From Chondrus crispus (Eukaryota > Rhodophyta > Florideophyceae > Gigartinales > Gigartinaceae): DNA of 64,000 nucleotides. The notes beneath the pieces were generated by a model. That model was not told the DNA's origin, ran no database searches, and was given only the letters and a program-made list of their open reading frames with translations. Made by a program: the position numbers and the translations under genes. Position 1 is the stretch's first letter. The number at the start of each line of letters is the position of its first letter. Below, piece after piece: positions 20,680 to 31,618 of the stretch. Where the stretch lies: positions 1-64,000 of the forward strand of contig NW_005179246.1 of assembly GCF_000350225.1 (NCBI RefSeq), given 5' to 3'.

Positions 20680-21863
20680 TCAATCATGCTCGACAACGTC
20701 GTCCTCAGAAATTTCATCATCAAACAGTCCAACGAGCTTCTTGCTAGCTGGAGCGGTAGGGGCTAACGTAACATCAATAAATTCTTCCTCGTCATTCAAC
20801 TCTTTTGGCGCAGATGGATCAAGGCTTGCGAAGAGGCGCTCGAACAATTCTCCTTGTTGAGCAGCAGGTAAACTTCCTTGAACAGACAGTAAAGATTTCA
20901 TCTTGTCAAACTCAAGCTGCTTTTCCTTTAAAGCAAGCTCGCGGCTTGCCAGGGATGTCTTTCGCTCCTGCACATCAGCGTAGACGTCCGAGAATCTCGC
21001 ACTGGACGCCGCAACGGCCTGTAGACTACTTACTGCACAATCCTCGACCTCAACCGCTTTCTTCTTTCCTGATAGAGCATCGCGCCGGGCTTTCTTGCCC
21101 GACCTGGTTCCTTCTGGCCTGGCCCTCCGAACTCGCGTATTCTTTGACGAGCTCGGGGTTGCACACGGAGTGTCAGCAGCACTGGAAGGAGCTCTTCCAC
21201 CGACCTCTGCGATTCCGTCAGCCTCATTGTGAGGCTGAGGGCCTAATCCACATTCCTCCTCATCGGTAGTCCCGTGCTCCTCATAAAGGCCCCTGCATCA
21301 AGAATCAAGCTGTCTACTGCTCTGAGATGGTCGTAGCAATTCTTGTAAGGGAATGAATCCCCGATTCTGTAGTTCGGCGTTTGTATTATTGCGTAAATCT
21401 GTGAGGTGGCCATAGAAGTGGTACTGCGACGCTTGACTTTGTCGTTGTACATACAAGTTGCGATTCGCAGTAGGTCCTCTTTCGTGGGACCGCCAGTGAG
21501 ATCCATATTCTCAAGTCTTTTCATTATCGTAGCAAACAGGACGCAAGCAGCTTTAACTTTCCCCCATTGCTTTTGAGCAGTTTGCGCGGAGCGGCCAGTC
21601 CAGCGCTGGGTGTCCATAGGGCAACTTGTTCTCTCAGCTGTACATGCGTGCGTTGGCCTGGCGCGCACAAATTATGCATGAATGCGGCGTCTATACGCTG
21701 CTGCAGTCATGGATGATCCTCTTGCGGCGTTCTCAGACACTGCGCTCTCAGCAACGCACAGGGCAAGATTCTCCTCGTCTGACCACCCCAGTCCCTTACC
21801 CTTTTTCCTCACTCTTACTGCCGAGTCATCAGTCCTAGTAACCACCTCAGCCATTGCCTGCAC
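20680..21863 (-). pseudogene. Harbinger accessory protein (Myb/SANT-like DNA-binding)
   Basis: Pieces on the minus strand: 21863-21672 with GLGWSDEENLALCVAESAVS, the Trp-rich helix of a Myb/SANT-like domain; 21668-21243 with RWTGRSAQTAQKQWGKVKAA, the rest of that domain, then a helical region; 21240-20680 with a basic, nuclear-signal-like stretch (SGKKARRDALSGKKK), a coiled coil (SRELALKEKQLEFDKMK) and an acidic end. The first two share a frame but are split by TAA at 21672-21674; the last needs a 1-nt change, or a splice at a GCAG, near 21290. In PIF/Harbinger systems such a protein binds the ends and brings the nuclease into the nucleus. Confidence 0.7.
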
Positions 21864-22149
21864 TTCTCAGAAGACGAGAAGGAGGGAGAAGATGGGAAAT
21901 GTCCACGAGCGAAGGCTGCACGACACTCCTTTTTGCGTCCCACACTATTGATGGGACTTCAGTCAAAACAGCCCCAAAGCCATTTGGAAGAGCTTTGGTA
22001 GAGCTGTAAGCACATGAAATTCAGATGTTTTCTGTACCGTTACTATAGAACGAAGCTCGCCCAAACGGCGCTTTGGACAAAAATCTCGACCAAATAATTT
22101 TGGTTTGGAAAAGAATCCTTCCCAAATTCTAAACTTTAGGACAAATGGT

Positions 22150-22259
22150 GGCGCGGTGGGGTTCAAAATTTCTTCCATCGGTCCGAACTTTAATCCATCG
22201 GTCCAAACTTTAGTGGTTGGAACTTTAGGACAGAAATTTTGTTGGCAGTGGGGTCACCC
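22150..22259 (+). repeat. Right subterminal and terminal inverted repeats of the Harbinger element
   Basis: Subterminal repeat 22150-22164 and outer repeat ending GGGGTCACCC at 22259, inverse of the left end; TAA duplication at 22260-22262. Confidence 0.88.
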
Positions 22260-22283
22260 TAAGTGATGATATCGTACAGTACT

Positions 22284-22328
22284 GGTGATCATCACTCTTT
22301 TTCTACGGAAAAAGAGTGATGATCACCA
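22284..22328. repeat. Near-perfect short hairpin
   Basis: Two arms of about 20 bp (GGTGATCATCACTCTTTTTC and its complement) separated by 3-4 bases. No poly-U or promoter seen. It lies 20 bp outside the Harbinger right end. Confidence 0.75.
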
Positions 22329-22344
22329 TGAGTGAGTCACTCAG

Positions 22345-22588
22345 GGCCATTCCATTCATCGTGATTGGCAATCGTGCAATCACGCAATCACGCGATCACG
22401 ACATTAATTTAACGTCGTTCTGCAAGTTGGAGCACATGATTAATTTTAAGTCGATTGTTTATTTCTTTAATGAACATGACCATTTTTTAGGAACCGTAAT
22501 ATAAACAACCAACCACAAGGGAGCAGGCACCATTTATTGACGTGATTGCGTGATTGCGTGATTGCCAATCACGATGAATGGAATGGCC
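22345..22588. mobile_element. MITE of about 244 bp with long inverted arms
   Basis: Arms of about 50 bp start GGCCATTCCATTCATCGTGA and are nearly identical in inverse; both include iterations of CGTGATTG/CAATCACG. CTCAG flanks both ends (22340-22344, 22589-22593), which would be a 5-bp target duplication, although the palindromic edge (CTCAGGGCC / GGCCCTCAG) leaves the exact boundary open. No coding capacity. Confidence 0.75.
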
Positions 22589-23125
22589 CTCAGTCGGTGA
22601 GAGACGCCAATCAAATGTCGTGATTGAGTGGTTTTGAATGATAAATAGTGATACAAAATGAAAAATGGTGATGAGTGTCACTCACCACGTGTCAGGCAGT
22701 TACAAAGGTCTCGTTTCAAAATCATCTTGTGAACTACTGAACGGCTGCGAACGAAAATCATACTAACGGAACCGCTCTGGGGCAGTCTCTAGTAGGACAA
22801 AACCCAGTCCGAACAGTAGACTTGCGGCCGAATTAGAGGCGACTTACTGTTAATCCTAAATGGTGGCACACATCACTAATGCAGAGCATAGGGCTACCGT
22901 TTAGTCCATGTCCAAAAGAGCCGCGCATCAATCTGGACGCAAAACGGATCCAATTGTCAACAACAGGAGGCGATTCAGCGCATCACTTTACGGGGAATTC
23001 CTGCTTATTTGCTCTCTCTAGGTTTTATGTGATGCTGCACACTCACTAATTGCGGTACCGGTCCACTGCCCATGTCGCATGTCGACTGCCCAACGCATGC
23101 CGTCAGTCCACATAAACACTGCTAC

Positions 23126-24084
23126 TTATTCAGGGACCTTTTTCCAAACGATGTAAACGTAGCGCCCTCCACGACCCTCTTTCAAGTCTTCCGTCATGCC
23201 CGACCATCCATCCGGAACTCGATGAAGCTTGCCGCCCCACAGCATTACATCCACAATCTTTTCTTTCACAGCCTTACAGTGCCAAATATCCAGAAAGCGG
23301 TAATCCCCACCTGCCCCCTTTGCCATATCCTCCTGGCCCCGATCCTTCGTCCAACCTTGAACCCCGCCACATATTACGACTTCGATTTTATCAGCTCCCT
23401 TAGAAAGGTCCTCCGTCCAAGAAGTTTCCAGAAACACATGTCGGCCGCCGAAGCCGCGATTGATGTTACCCCAATCTTTTTTCTGCACGTTTTTCGATTC
23501 GCCGGACGACCCCTCTTTATAAGGCATAAAATTCTTTGAATAGGTCATACCTCCATATGTACACACCTTGATATCCTTGAGATACCTTCTCACGGGTCGC
23601 ACGTGCACCGGGATTTTCATTACGACTTCCTCGTTGATAGGAGGGATATCCGCCGAGGGCCAGACCTGCAGCTCACCGGTATCCCAGGAGACGGTAGGAA
23701 ACTTAACTCTCTTTTCAAATACGTACACTGACTCACCAGGCTCAATGCTTATGGGCCCGATTTTCTCGCTCGTTCTCTTTGTCTCTGATTTTGTGTCAGA
23801 GGTCTCTTGCATGCTGGTGCTCACAACTGATGAAGTCCAACCGACCGTAGTATTTTGCAACACATTAAAGATTTAAGCGGGGCACTCACATTCAACGAGA
23901 CTGAAACGGACTTCGAGCTGCTCTCTTCACGAGCAATACCTTCGACTTGGGTTCGAGACGTGGTGATCGAGCTCGAAATCTCTCTACTGTATGGAACAGC
24001 AGAATGGAATTGGGAAGGATTGATGAAACTGTCTTTCAGGTCCCATTCCATTTTCCCCTTGACCTCAATTTCATCGTCGGCCAT
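23126..24084 (-). CDS. Aerolysin-like / beta-prism (MABP-like) protein, two exons
   Basis: Starts at ATG 24084. A 59-nt intron (GT 23885, AG 23827) would join the two frames in phase; the donor is weak, and a 1-nt indel is the alternative. The N-terminal half alternates Ser/Val/Thr in two long amphipathic stretches, as in the membrane-insertion region of aerolysin/ETX-MTX2 proteins. The C-terminal half has three repeats built on G-x-G-G-x-x-x-(F/Y)-(L/I), as in MABP/beta-prism lectin-like domains. This pairing suggests a membrane-binding, possibly pore-forming protein; toxicity is not shown by sequence. No signal peptide. Ends VWKKVPE. Confidence 0.55.
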
Positions 24085-24587
24085 GTCGGATGAGTGAAAT
24101 AGCGAGGATGTGAAAGAAGACGGTCAAGATGCTTGGCAGACGGATGAACAACGTCAGAAGAAAGTGCTGATTTCGTTCGGATATCACCAAGTGGCAAGCA
24201 CATGTTACATAGTGAGTAGGGAAGGCAGCAAGTGTGTGAAGCATCAGAAAAAAATGCAACAGAAGCCTGTCGCTGAGACTCTCTGTTCTTGTGACCATCA
24301 AAGTAGACATTGTGGATGTGAATGGATGCACTTGCAGTGGCTCGTGACTTGAAAAAGGGGCAAGCGTGCTGTTGTGGCAAGACTGTGCTCGGTTGGACCA
24401 AACAGCCGTGTACGAGAGGATTGGGAAGTCAAACGCAAACTGAAAATCTGGCGTTGTGGGGACAGGTCCTGACGCGGTGAAAAAAAGGTTCTTTCGACAG
24501 AAGTGTATGTAACTTTACAGGACTGGTTGCTACATCGGTACGGTGGTTGGGCGGCGGTTGGGCGGCGGTTGGGGTGATTCGGAGGTT

Positions 24588-24840
24588 GGTGGTGAGGCTG
24601 CAGAATAGGTCAGAGCGGAGGGGATTCGTGAGTACAGTATGTCTGAAAGCATTTCTGCGGTTGGGAGGTGCGTGAGCTGGATGCTTTCTTTGCGTGCGTA
24701 GTGAGACAGGAAGTGATGTCGGAGGTCAAAGTACCGTAGTTGGGGTCTCGCGGTAGGGCCGGTATTGTGGGCGACCAAGATGTGGATTGGTTGTCTATCA
24801 GGACTGTGCAGTGCACAGTGTCACATGTCACGAAGGGTGT
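24588..24840 (-). pseudogene. Relic of a copia RNase H domain
   Basis: Two frames together give LIDNQST, then LRYFDLRHHFLSHYARKESI and LPTAEMLSDILYSRIP, the C-terminal RNase H signature of copia elements (compare FIDLRHHYLTHQTR in element 1). No LTRs or other domains were found around it, so it is a solitary fragment. Confidence 0.7.
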
Positions 24841-24929
24841 AGGAATATACCGTGGTTTGCATAGTCGAGCAGAAATGTCAGGTTTTTGATTGTGATCCTG
24901 TCGATCTAGTCCCGAGATGAACAAAGAGA

Positions 24930-26800
24930 GTTAGAGAAAGGTAAAGTTTACTCGGGCTACCAGATCGCGCTTCGCTCACCCTTACCGTACAGTGTTCAGT
25001 AGATCTCGGGAAACGCCAAGATCATCTGTAGTGGTCATTTCAGTAGTTTCGTCCGACACCGCCCCTCCATCGTCACACCCATTTGCAACAGAAGTTTACT
25101 CCGAAAGGTCGAAGCCCCCTTTTTACTCAAGTCTCCTCATTTCCCTACACTAAATAGCCGAGCTACAGGGCGGCCGTAAAACCGAATCTACTCAATCTTC
25201 CTCCCTCCACGTCAGCCATCCTTGCCTACAGCCCGGCTGTGCTCAGGGCCGAGGCTCAGGCACATTCTGTCCGGGCTGTTTCACGCAGAAGGCGGCACTG
25301 TTGTAATTGATTAGGAATGTGTGGTGATGTCTTTTATTACTGACGTAACAGTCGTGAGATCCTGCTCGACTGAAACTCAAGATGAGATACAGTGTTTGGA
25401 GAATGATTGGACAACAACATTCACAGCCAAATCAGATGCGTAGTATGTCGATTTTATTTGCATGTGCGGGGTTACGTATGCTACGAAACCTACTTACTGT
25501 TGTAGTGGAAGAAGCAATAGTAGGCTTATGCAGCGTTTATTGCATGGTTGATATGTAAGGTCCCCTGCTGATAGATTGGGCCGCATCTTTTTAGTGTTTC
25601 ACGATTTGAGCAGGTTTTACGTGAAACTTGCGTATATAAGGGTGAGCGTAACTCGCCTTAAGAACTGTTGCAGTAGAACAAGCTACAAGAAGGAAAGCCT
25701 TTCGTTCTCCGCTGCGCTACTGAGTTCTACTCGCAACAGGCACGGCGATTCCCTGATGTGTCAACAGCTCCCTTCATATTTCGATCCGCCAGGCATGCCT
25801 CTCGCTGATTCGGCGAGAGCACCCCACGTGTCCGAAAACAATAGAAAATAAACTCTCCGGCTCATCTGGGGGAGCACTGTTTTGCTGGTGTCAACACCCT
25901 GGATCCCAACGCTCGCTACCGTTATGATTGTTACACCCCATTAGGCCCTGCCGCTGCTGTGGCGGCAGGGGCCGCCAGCGCCGGAACCTCGGCAGCCACC
26001 GAGGGGCGAGCACAGTAGAGAAGTAATCTTGACTATGTATGCTATATTCCGACAACCCGGAGGGCGCGGGGTCACAGAGAGGGCCTTCGCCGCCGAGCTA
26101 AAAAATGCACCGGAGTGCCAACTGTAGTCTAGTACCCTTAGTATCCTTCCCTGTCATACCTCAACCGTCGCCACCTGGACAGATTTCTGCCCTCGGTGCA
26201 AAAGTGAAGAGCGTCACCAAGCACTGGGAGGTGATTATAGTATAATCAGTGATTACCGTAGGATAGAGGGCAGAGAGTGTGGAGGCGCAGGCCTGATTGA
26301 GGGCCAGTCCTAACAGGCGCTTTTCTTTTCTTTTGTTTTCCTTCAACCAGTTGCGGTCACGCTATTGGCCGGATCATTTCATTAAATTAATCGCACGCCA
26401 CAACGAATGCTACACAGAACCACTGTAATGCTTGGTAATTCTGCGAACTGGTCGAAATCCATTGGCTAAAGGAAGTACCAATCCACACCCAGTCCATATG
26501 CACACTACTAAAATTCCATGGACTCGATGCGGTGCAGTGGCACTTGCAGTACAATGAAAGGGTGGAATTAAATCCAAATACGAGCACATGCAGATCAAAA
26601 CATTAGTTCTCTCAACATTACAAACCAGACACAGTACCTTCTCCCGCCATTTTATGTGCACAACTCGGCCCTCCCCCGCCTCGACGCCCACGTGAAATTT
26701 GCGACAGTCGTTTGCTAGCATTTTACACTCTGTTTAGGAAACGGAGCACCACCGGACGGCAGAAGGGTACCCAGAGTTCAGCACCCAGAGTTCAGCTTTT
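24930..26800. other. Noncoding region
   Basis: No supported gene; frames up to 103 codons look random. A GC-rich hairpin (CCTGCCGC...GCGGCAGG) is at about 25950-25972. Confidence 0.3.
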
Positions 26801-26821
26801 TGAAATCAAATGCCTCCTTGG

Positions 26822-26880
26822 CATCGATCATGAAATGGAGAGAAGCCGGGGAGGCTGCTCTCTAGTTCATGATCGATGAT
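26822..26880. repeat. Imperfect palindrome
   Basis: ATCGATCATGAA and TTCATGATCGAT face each other about 30 bp apart, next to the start of a C-rich, proline-coding tract (26915-27060). Confidence 0.5.
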
Positions 26881-27275
26881 GAAGTGGCTTCGCCGAAATC
26901 CCTTTCCTGTGAACCACCCCGCCCTCGCTCCCTCCCCCCCGCCACCAACCCCCCTTCCCCCCCAAATAAGACCACGTCCCCTCCTCCCCGCCACCCCTAC
27001 CTCGCGCCCGACCACCACGCCCCATCACCATCTTCCTCACCTCCTCAGTACCGTGACCAACACACATCCTCCGACATGCTATTGTCCCCGCCACCGCGTC
27101 ATCCTCCTAACATCGACACCGACACAGTCTCTCCCCGCACCCTCCATCCCTTCCATATCTTTCGTTTCATATCTCAATCCAGCCCAGTTTTGGTCATGCA
27201 CATCGAGGGACCTCATTATAGCAACACGTCGTCCAGCTTTGCTTTTGTCGAGCTACAGGGAGTCAGACTGGGGCC

Positions 27276-27398
27276 ATGTGCATGCGCGAGGAGGCGTTGC
27301 TGTACCTTCCATGCTGCATGGATCTGCAGACCGTCCAGACTCTGTTCCATTTCCGAGGAGTGGAACTATGGGATGGCATTACAGTAAAAACTATATAA
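27276..27398 (+). CDS. Short ORF with helical, F-box-like character
   Basis: 40 codons from ATG 27276, including EEALLYLPCCMDLQTVQTLF and a Trp-containing tail. The alternative frame over the same bases is longer but reads as low-complexity. Could be a first exon; too short to name. Confidence 0.2.
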   Translation: MCMREEALLYLPCCMDLQTVQTLFHFRGVELWDGITVKTI

Positions 27399-27399
27399 C

Positions 27400-28098
27400 T
27401 ATATAAATATATTGTCCAGAATTGACCCTTTTCCAGAATTGAACCAGCGAGAACGGTACAGCAAGTGTATTGCCAATTCTTAGTTGTGCTGGTCCCTTAT
27501 TATGGATGTCCATTATTGTCCATTGTCCGCAACCAAATTCGTCTTCTTTTCACGGAGCGTTCTACTACTTGTTTAGTACTGGTGCTACCAGAAGGGAGCT
27601 GCAAGGAGCTTCCTTTTGGTTTTCAGACTCACTTTTCTTATCAAATGGTGGCAAGGTGGGACTGGGACTTTTTTTAGCAATGGCTTTGAGGCAAACTTTT
27701 GATCGCAAAACCACTCTGTAATCATCTGGAGATAGTGTCGTTTGTGGCTGATGGTTAATTTGTTGCCTCTTGAGATCAAAAATGGCCTGAGATGGTTGGC
27801 TCTGGCTTTTATTATTCGCATTCTACAGGATACCCTTGAAACCCTCAATGGAATTTAGAGTTATACCTACGGCTAAAAAGCTGTAGCAGTCTGGTGCTGT
27901 CATGGACGTCACTATTTGTGGCGATTACAGCGAAACTGTCACAACCCAAGACATTGGTTCTCATTGGTGAACTGCCTGGTGCGGCTGGCCTCGATTCGTT
28001 TGGACGCCAGCGACCTACGCTCAATTTCAATTCTACTATACCCTAGTGAATACTAACGTAAGGGAGACATGTCGTAGTGCAAAAAATCTGAGTTTTGT
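27400..28098. other. Noncoding region
   Basis: No convincing gene. Confidence 0.3.
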
Positions 28099-28582
28099 TG
28101 TAAAGGGGGGTTGCTGGTGTTGTCGGACAGTGACAAAAAAATCGGACATGCAAAATATTTTGAAAAATATCTCCGACACGGGCCAAGGAGCACCGCCGCG
28201 CGTAACAGCGCCAGATAGTGCGCCGTATATCAGAACGACGTGGTTGAAATTAAAGAAAAAATATCTCAATCGATTGCTTACGGCTTTCTACGTATAAGTG
28301 TGCAACAACCCAAAAATACAAAATAGGCGGACTTTTCTATTTTTTATTTATTTGCTTGGATGTCCGATCTTAGTGCTCGGTTGAGGTGCAAAAGTGTCCG
28401 CGCGCTTCAATATCACTCCTCTTCTGTGTCCGTGGTTGTTTTCGCCAAGTCCCAGTGGACGACAGGCTGAGAGTGTCCCCGTCGCAAAACATAAAAAATG
28501 GTGATTGCTTGACAATTACAAGTACTTTTTCCTTTTAATATTGAGGTTTTTGTCCGACGTCTCCAGCACCCCCCCCTTTACA
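28099..28582. mobile_element. MITE-like element, 484 bp
   Basis: Inverted ends of about 31 bp: left TGTAAAGGGGGGTTGCTGG..., right its inverse with a few changes, both ending in TGTCCGAC-type inner motifs. Inside are further TGTCCG/CGGACA motifs. No target duplication beyond a possible TA, no coding sequence. Superfamily not assigned. Confidence 0.6.
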
Positions 28583-28965
28583 CGCCTAATGTCATTCCCC
28601 AAGACTTAAACATGTTTGGTTTGCAAGCAATGTACGACCGTTCCATTATCCCAGTTACCACAATTTCCCTCCGCCACATGGCCTTTGGGCTGGATTACCC
28701 CGTGTCCCGAAATGCATGCCGCATTGTGAGTGACTATGCAGGCTACATGTGTTTGAAGCATGATGGACCTCACCAAACCAACCTGGACTCCCGCCCGCGT
28801 CGCAATCGATGTGGCTGTTGCTGAATCAATATTGTACACATCTGGGGGATGGCGACATCTCTCCGAGATTGAGAGAGGAATAGGCAACACGCAAGTGCCT
28901 TGACGCACCTTTCCCATACACGCACAGCCGGAAAACCTTCCTGCTTTCGCGTTGTTCAACATGAG

Positions 28966-29958
28966 TCATGCGTTAGTCTGATTATCGAGGGTCTCTTTGA
29001 TACCGATGCAAGCCACTGATGAGAGCACAAGCATTGCACCGATTGCCGGTATCATTGTCAACCGTTCACTTAGAAAAATCAAACCTAACAAGAACCCCAG
29101 AGGAACGCTCGCGCTGCGAATGACGAGGGCAGGGCCAGGCCTAGTGACTTGCATTCCGCTGTTGACACAGACTTTGAGGAAAAATCCCAGGAATCCGGTG
29201 GTTACCGCTATGGTGGTACCGGTTGCGCTGCTTCGAATTGCGTTGATGTCGTTCATGTCCACCACCAGGAGGCAGATAAGTGACAAACTCACCCCGATAG
29301 AGAATACGTGTAGCATAAAATGGACATGCTGTCCCATGGACCTCAGTATCACAAACCCGGCAGAAGCGATGACAGCAGCCATCAGCGTGGCGACGACGCC
29401 AAATACCGCTTCGGGGTGGGAACCCAGAGCTGTCGGACGTGTAACCAGTGATACGCCTAGAATGTTAAGGACGAGGATGCCAAAGTCGGAGCGTGTGAAG
29501 GGCTCTGAGAGGAAGATGACGGCTAGCATAGTGGTTATGGATGGCACGGTGGCAAACAGCGTGAGGACGAGGCCTACTGGGATGCGTGCAATGGCGACGT
29601 TGCCAAGGTAGACGGAATAAGCAGCGCAAAAGCCTCGTATCCCGAGGCGTACGAGTTGTCCCAGCGGCATAGCGGACGTTTTGAAAAGGTTGAAGCGGAT
29701 GAGATAAATGGTTGAAAGAGTCACATACACGATTGCGCTCATGATCAAGGATGTAGATGGCGGGAATTGCAGAGCGGTTTCGATGATGCGAACGAGAAAT
29801 TCGCGCACAGCCTCAAACACTGCGGAGAAGAACATGAGTAGGTAGCCCTGGGACTGCGTGAGACCGGGTCCATCTGGCAGGGTTTGTTCCGAAGTGGTGG
29901 TTTTGGCGAGGAGTGGTGTTTGTTCGGAGGAAGGGCCGACTGCAAGTTGGACATGCAT
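28966..29958 (-). CDS. EamA/DMT-family membrane transporter
   Basis: 330 codons, uninterrupted, starting at MHVQLAVGPSSEQTPLL and ending LDNQTNA. After a soluble tail of about 35 residues there are about ten hydrophobic segments in two halves, as expected of two EamA repeats. Each half ends with the family's typical pattern: VGLVLTLFATVPSITTMLA plus VIFLSEPFTRSDFGI in the first, GPALVIRSASVPLGFLLGL plus IFLSERLTMIPAIGA in the second. Members export or exchange metabolites, nucleotide sugars or drugs across plasma or organelle membranes; substrate cannot be told. An intact host gene with no obvious partner. Confidence 0.85.
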   Translation of the reverse strand: MHVQLAVGPSSEQTPLLAKTTTSEQTLPDGPGLTQSQGYLLMFFSAVFEAVREFLVRIIETALQFPPSTSLIMSAIVYVTLSTIYLIRFNLFKTSAMPLGQLVRLGIRGFCAAYSVYLGNVAIARIPVGLVLTLFATVPSITTMLAVIFLSEPFTRSDFGILVLNILGVSLVTRPTALGSHPEAVFGVVATLMAAVIASAGFVILRSMGQHVHFMLHVFSIGVSLSLICLLVVDMNDINAIRSSATGTTIAVTTGFLGFFLKVCVNSGMQVTRPGPALVIRSASVPLGFLLGLIFLSERLTMIPAIGAMLVLSSVACIGIKETLDNQTNA

Positions 29959-30069
29959 GGCGTCGAGGATTGGAGAGGGGGGGGGGAAGAGTTGGGGCGG
30001 TACGCGGCGGCGGTATGGGTTATGTAAGGTTATTATGGCAGGAATTCACCTTCACCTCAAGAGACGCTC

Positions 30070-30256
30070 CATAAGAGTGTACAGTACAGTACTGTACCCT
30101 TGGTACTGTACTGTGTGATAACTGCGTCTACTGTAACAACATACAGTAGTGTTTTATGTTTTTCGGAGTCGCCCAGTGGGCGACTCCAATAACTGCGTAC
30201 ATACAGTACTGTTTTTGTGTTTTTCGGAGTCGCCCAATGGGCGACTCCGAAAAAAC
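30070..30256. repeat. Cluster of palindromes and a two-unit hairpin repeat
   Basis: 30076-30116 holds facing GTACAGTACTGTAC-type motifs. Two hairpins, GGAGTCGCCCA-G-TGGGCGACTCC (30165-30187) and a longer one with 17-bp arms and one central base (30222-30256), sit in tandem units of about 60 bp that share ATACAGTA and GTTTTTCGGAGTCGCC. Confidence 0.8.
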
Positions 30257-30431
30257 ATAAATTGTGTCCTTGATTCATGCAGAGTTTCATTTGTACCCAA
30301 GGGTACCCTTGATTATTCCAAATTCGAATGGCGTTACCTGGATGCACTATTTTGCGCGATCATATCGATCAGCTTTTTCATACCTACGTACACCTCGAAA
30401 AAAATGGAGCCATTTTGACCTCCCAATGTAT

Positions 30432-30506
30432 GTATGCCCAGAACGTATGCCCAGAATGTATGCCCAGAATGTATGCCCAGAATGTATGCCCAGAATCTGG
30501 GCATAC
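30432..30506. repeat. 13-bp tandem repeat capped by its inverse
   Basis: Five units of GTATGCCCAGAA(T/C) followed at once by CTGGGCATAC, the inverse of the unit. Can fold on itself. Confidence 0.85.
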
Positions 30507-31034
30507 TGTACCCTTGGTACCTGTGTACAGTATTACGATCATTGGGACGTGATGTGACGGAAGCCAGTCGTGCAATAATAATGCCCCATGACCTGACCGC
30601 GCTCCGCCTGCAGAATGCATTCGGTATGACAAGGGCCGAATGGCAGTTGGATCCGCCGGCATCTATTTCCCTAGTTGCGCCTGCATCAAGAGATAGATTT
30701 ATTGATGCTGTAATAATAATATTATTATTAATATCTACCGACGACGGCGCTGCAGAGTCGCGCGCACCAGATTCCGATTTTGAAAGCAATATAAACTGTC
30801 GAGTGACCAGGTCAATTCTGACCACATACAGTACTTGAGGGCAGAGCGCTATCGCTTTTGTGGTGCAAGAACTGACGGACCGCAAGGACAGACTGTCCGC
30901 ATTACAGTCTGTCACACGCGGTATTTACACCCACGAGACGGCGACGACGAGTAAAGACCGAACCATGAGGATTACGATTTATCAAGAACGATGGCCTCTT
31001 CTTTACTCGTGATCTGTCTTCCTCTACACTAAGT

Positions 31035-31545
31035 CTAGTGTCTAGACGACAAGCAATTTGACCTCATATGAGGTCAGTCATGGCCTCATATGAGGCCAGC
31101 TTTTTTTTGCAAAAATATATAAATTAAATCGAAACTTTAAAACATTCAGTTTGGACACCATTTCTTTAACGTATACGCGCTCGGCAATAACATCTTGCAA
31201 AACATTGGGATGGCGGTTGTCAATGCACAGAGAGACTAAGAATCTAATGAAGTATCAATGATGAGTTGACTTTTTAAACAGGCGTTTTGGTTTCGAAGAT
31301 ATCAACATAAAACGTTTTGAGGTTGGTCAAAAAAGGCTCCTTTTTGGGCATTTTAAAAATGGCTGGAGAAGACGTGCAGATCTCACCAAACTCCACCCTT
31401 CCACAACGCAGAAGTTAACTGCCGTGTCGAGAGTATCTTTTTTCCATCTTGTTGAGCTAGCACAAGTCGAGAAAAATAAGTTGAAAAGTGACCTCATATG
31501 AGGTCAAATGGCCTCATGTGAGGTCATTTGTCACCTAGACACTAG
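31035..31545. mobile_element. MITE-like element, 511 bp, possible Tc1/mariner type
   Basis: Ends CTAGTGTCTAG...CGACAA and inverse; TA lies at both tips, matching a TA duplication. Each end also carries the palindromes GACCTCATATGAGGTC and GGCCTCATATGAGGCC (one right-hand copy has CATGTG). Interior is A/T-rich, no coding sequence. Confidence 0.65.
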
Positions 31546-31618
31546 CGGTCTCACTCCGTCGTCGGTGGATCATGGTGCGTGTCTTATGTGTGCTATGTGT
31601 CCACGTGTATGGGTATCA

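Larger units (their letters stand above)
16303..22259 (+). mobile_element. PIF/Harbinger DNA transposon with captured sequence, 5.96 kb
   Basis: Terminal inverted repeats start GGGTGACCCCAC at both ends (left GGGTGACCCCACCGCGCC, right GGGTGACCCCACTGCC), flanked by the 3-bp duplication TAA (16300-16302 and 22260-22262), the Harbinger hallmark. A second, subterminal 15-bp inverted repeat GAACCCCACCGCGCC is at 16419-16433 and 22150-22164. It carries a DDE transposase and a Myb/SANT-like accessory gene on opposite strands, the usual two-gene layout, plus about 2.4 kb of foreign GC-rich DNA between them. The gap 18580-19016 is inside. Confidence 0.93.

Noticed and set aside
26869-27406. Two proline-rich + frames of 172-176 codons
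   Set aside because: Low-complexity C-rich tract open in several frames at once; only the short 27276 frame looked protein-like.
28997-29611. 204-codon + frame
   Set aside because: Antisense shadow of the intact EamA transporter.
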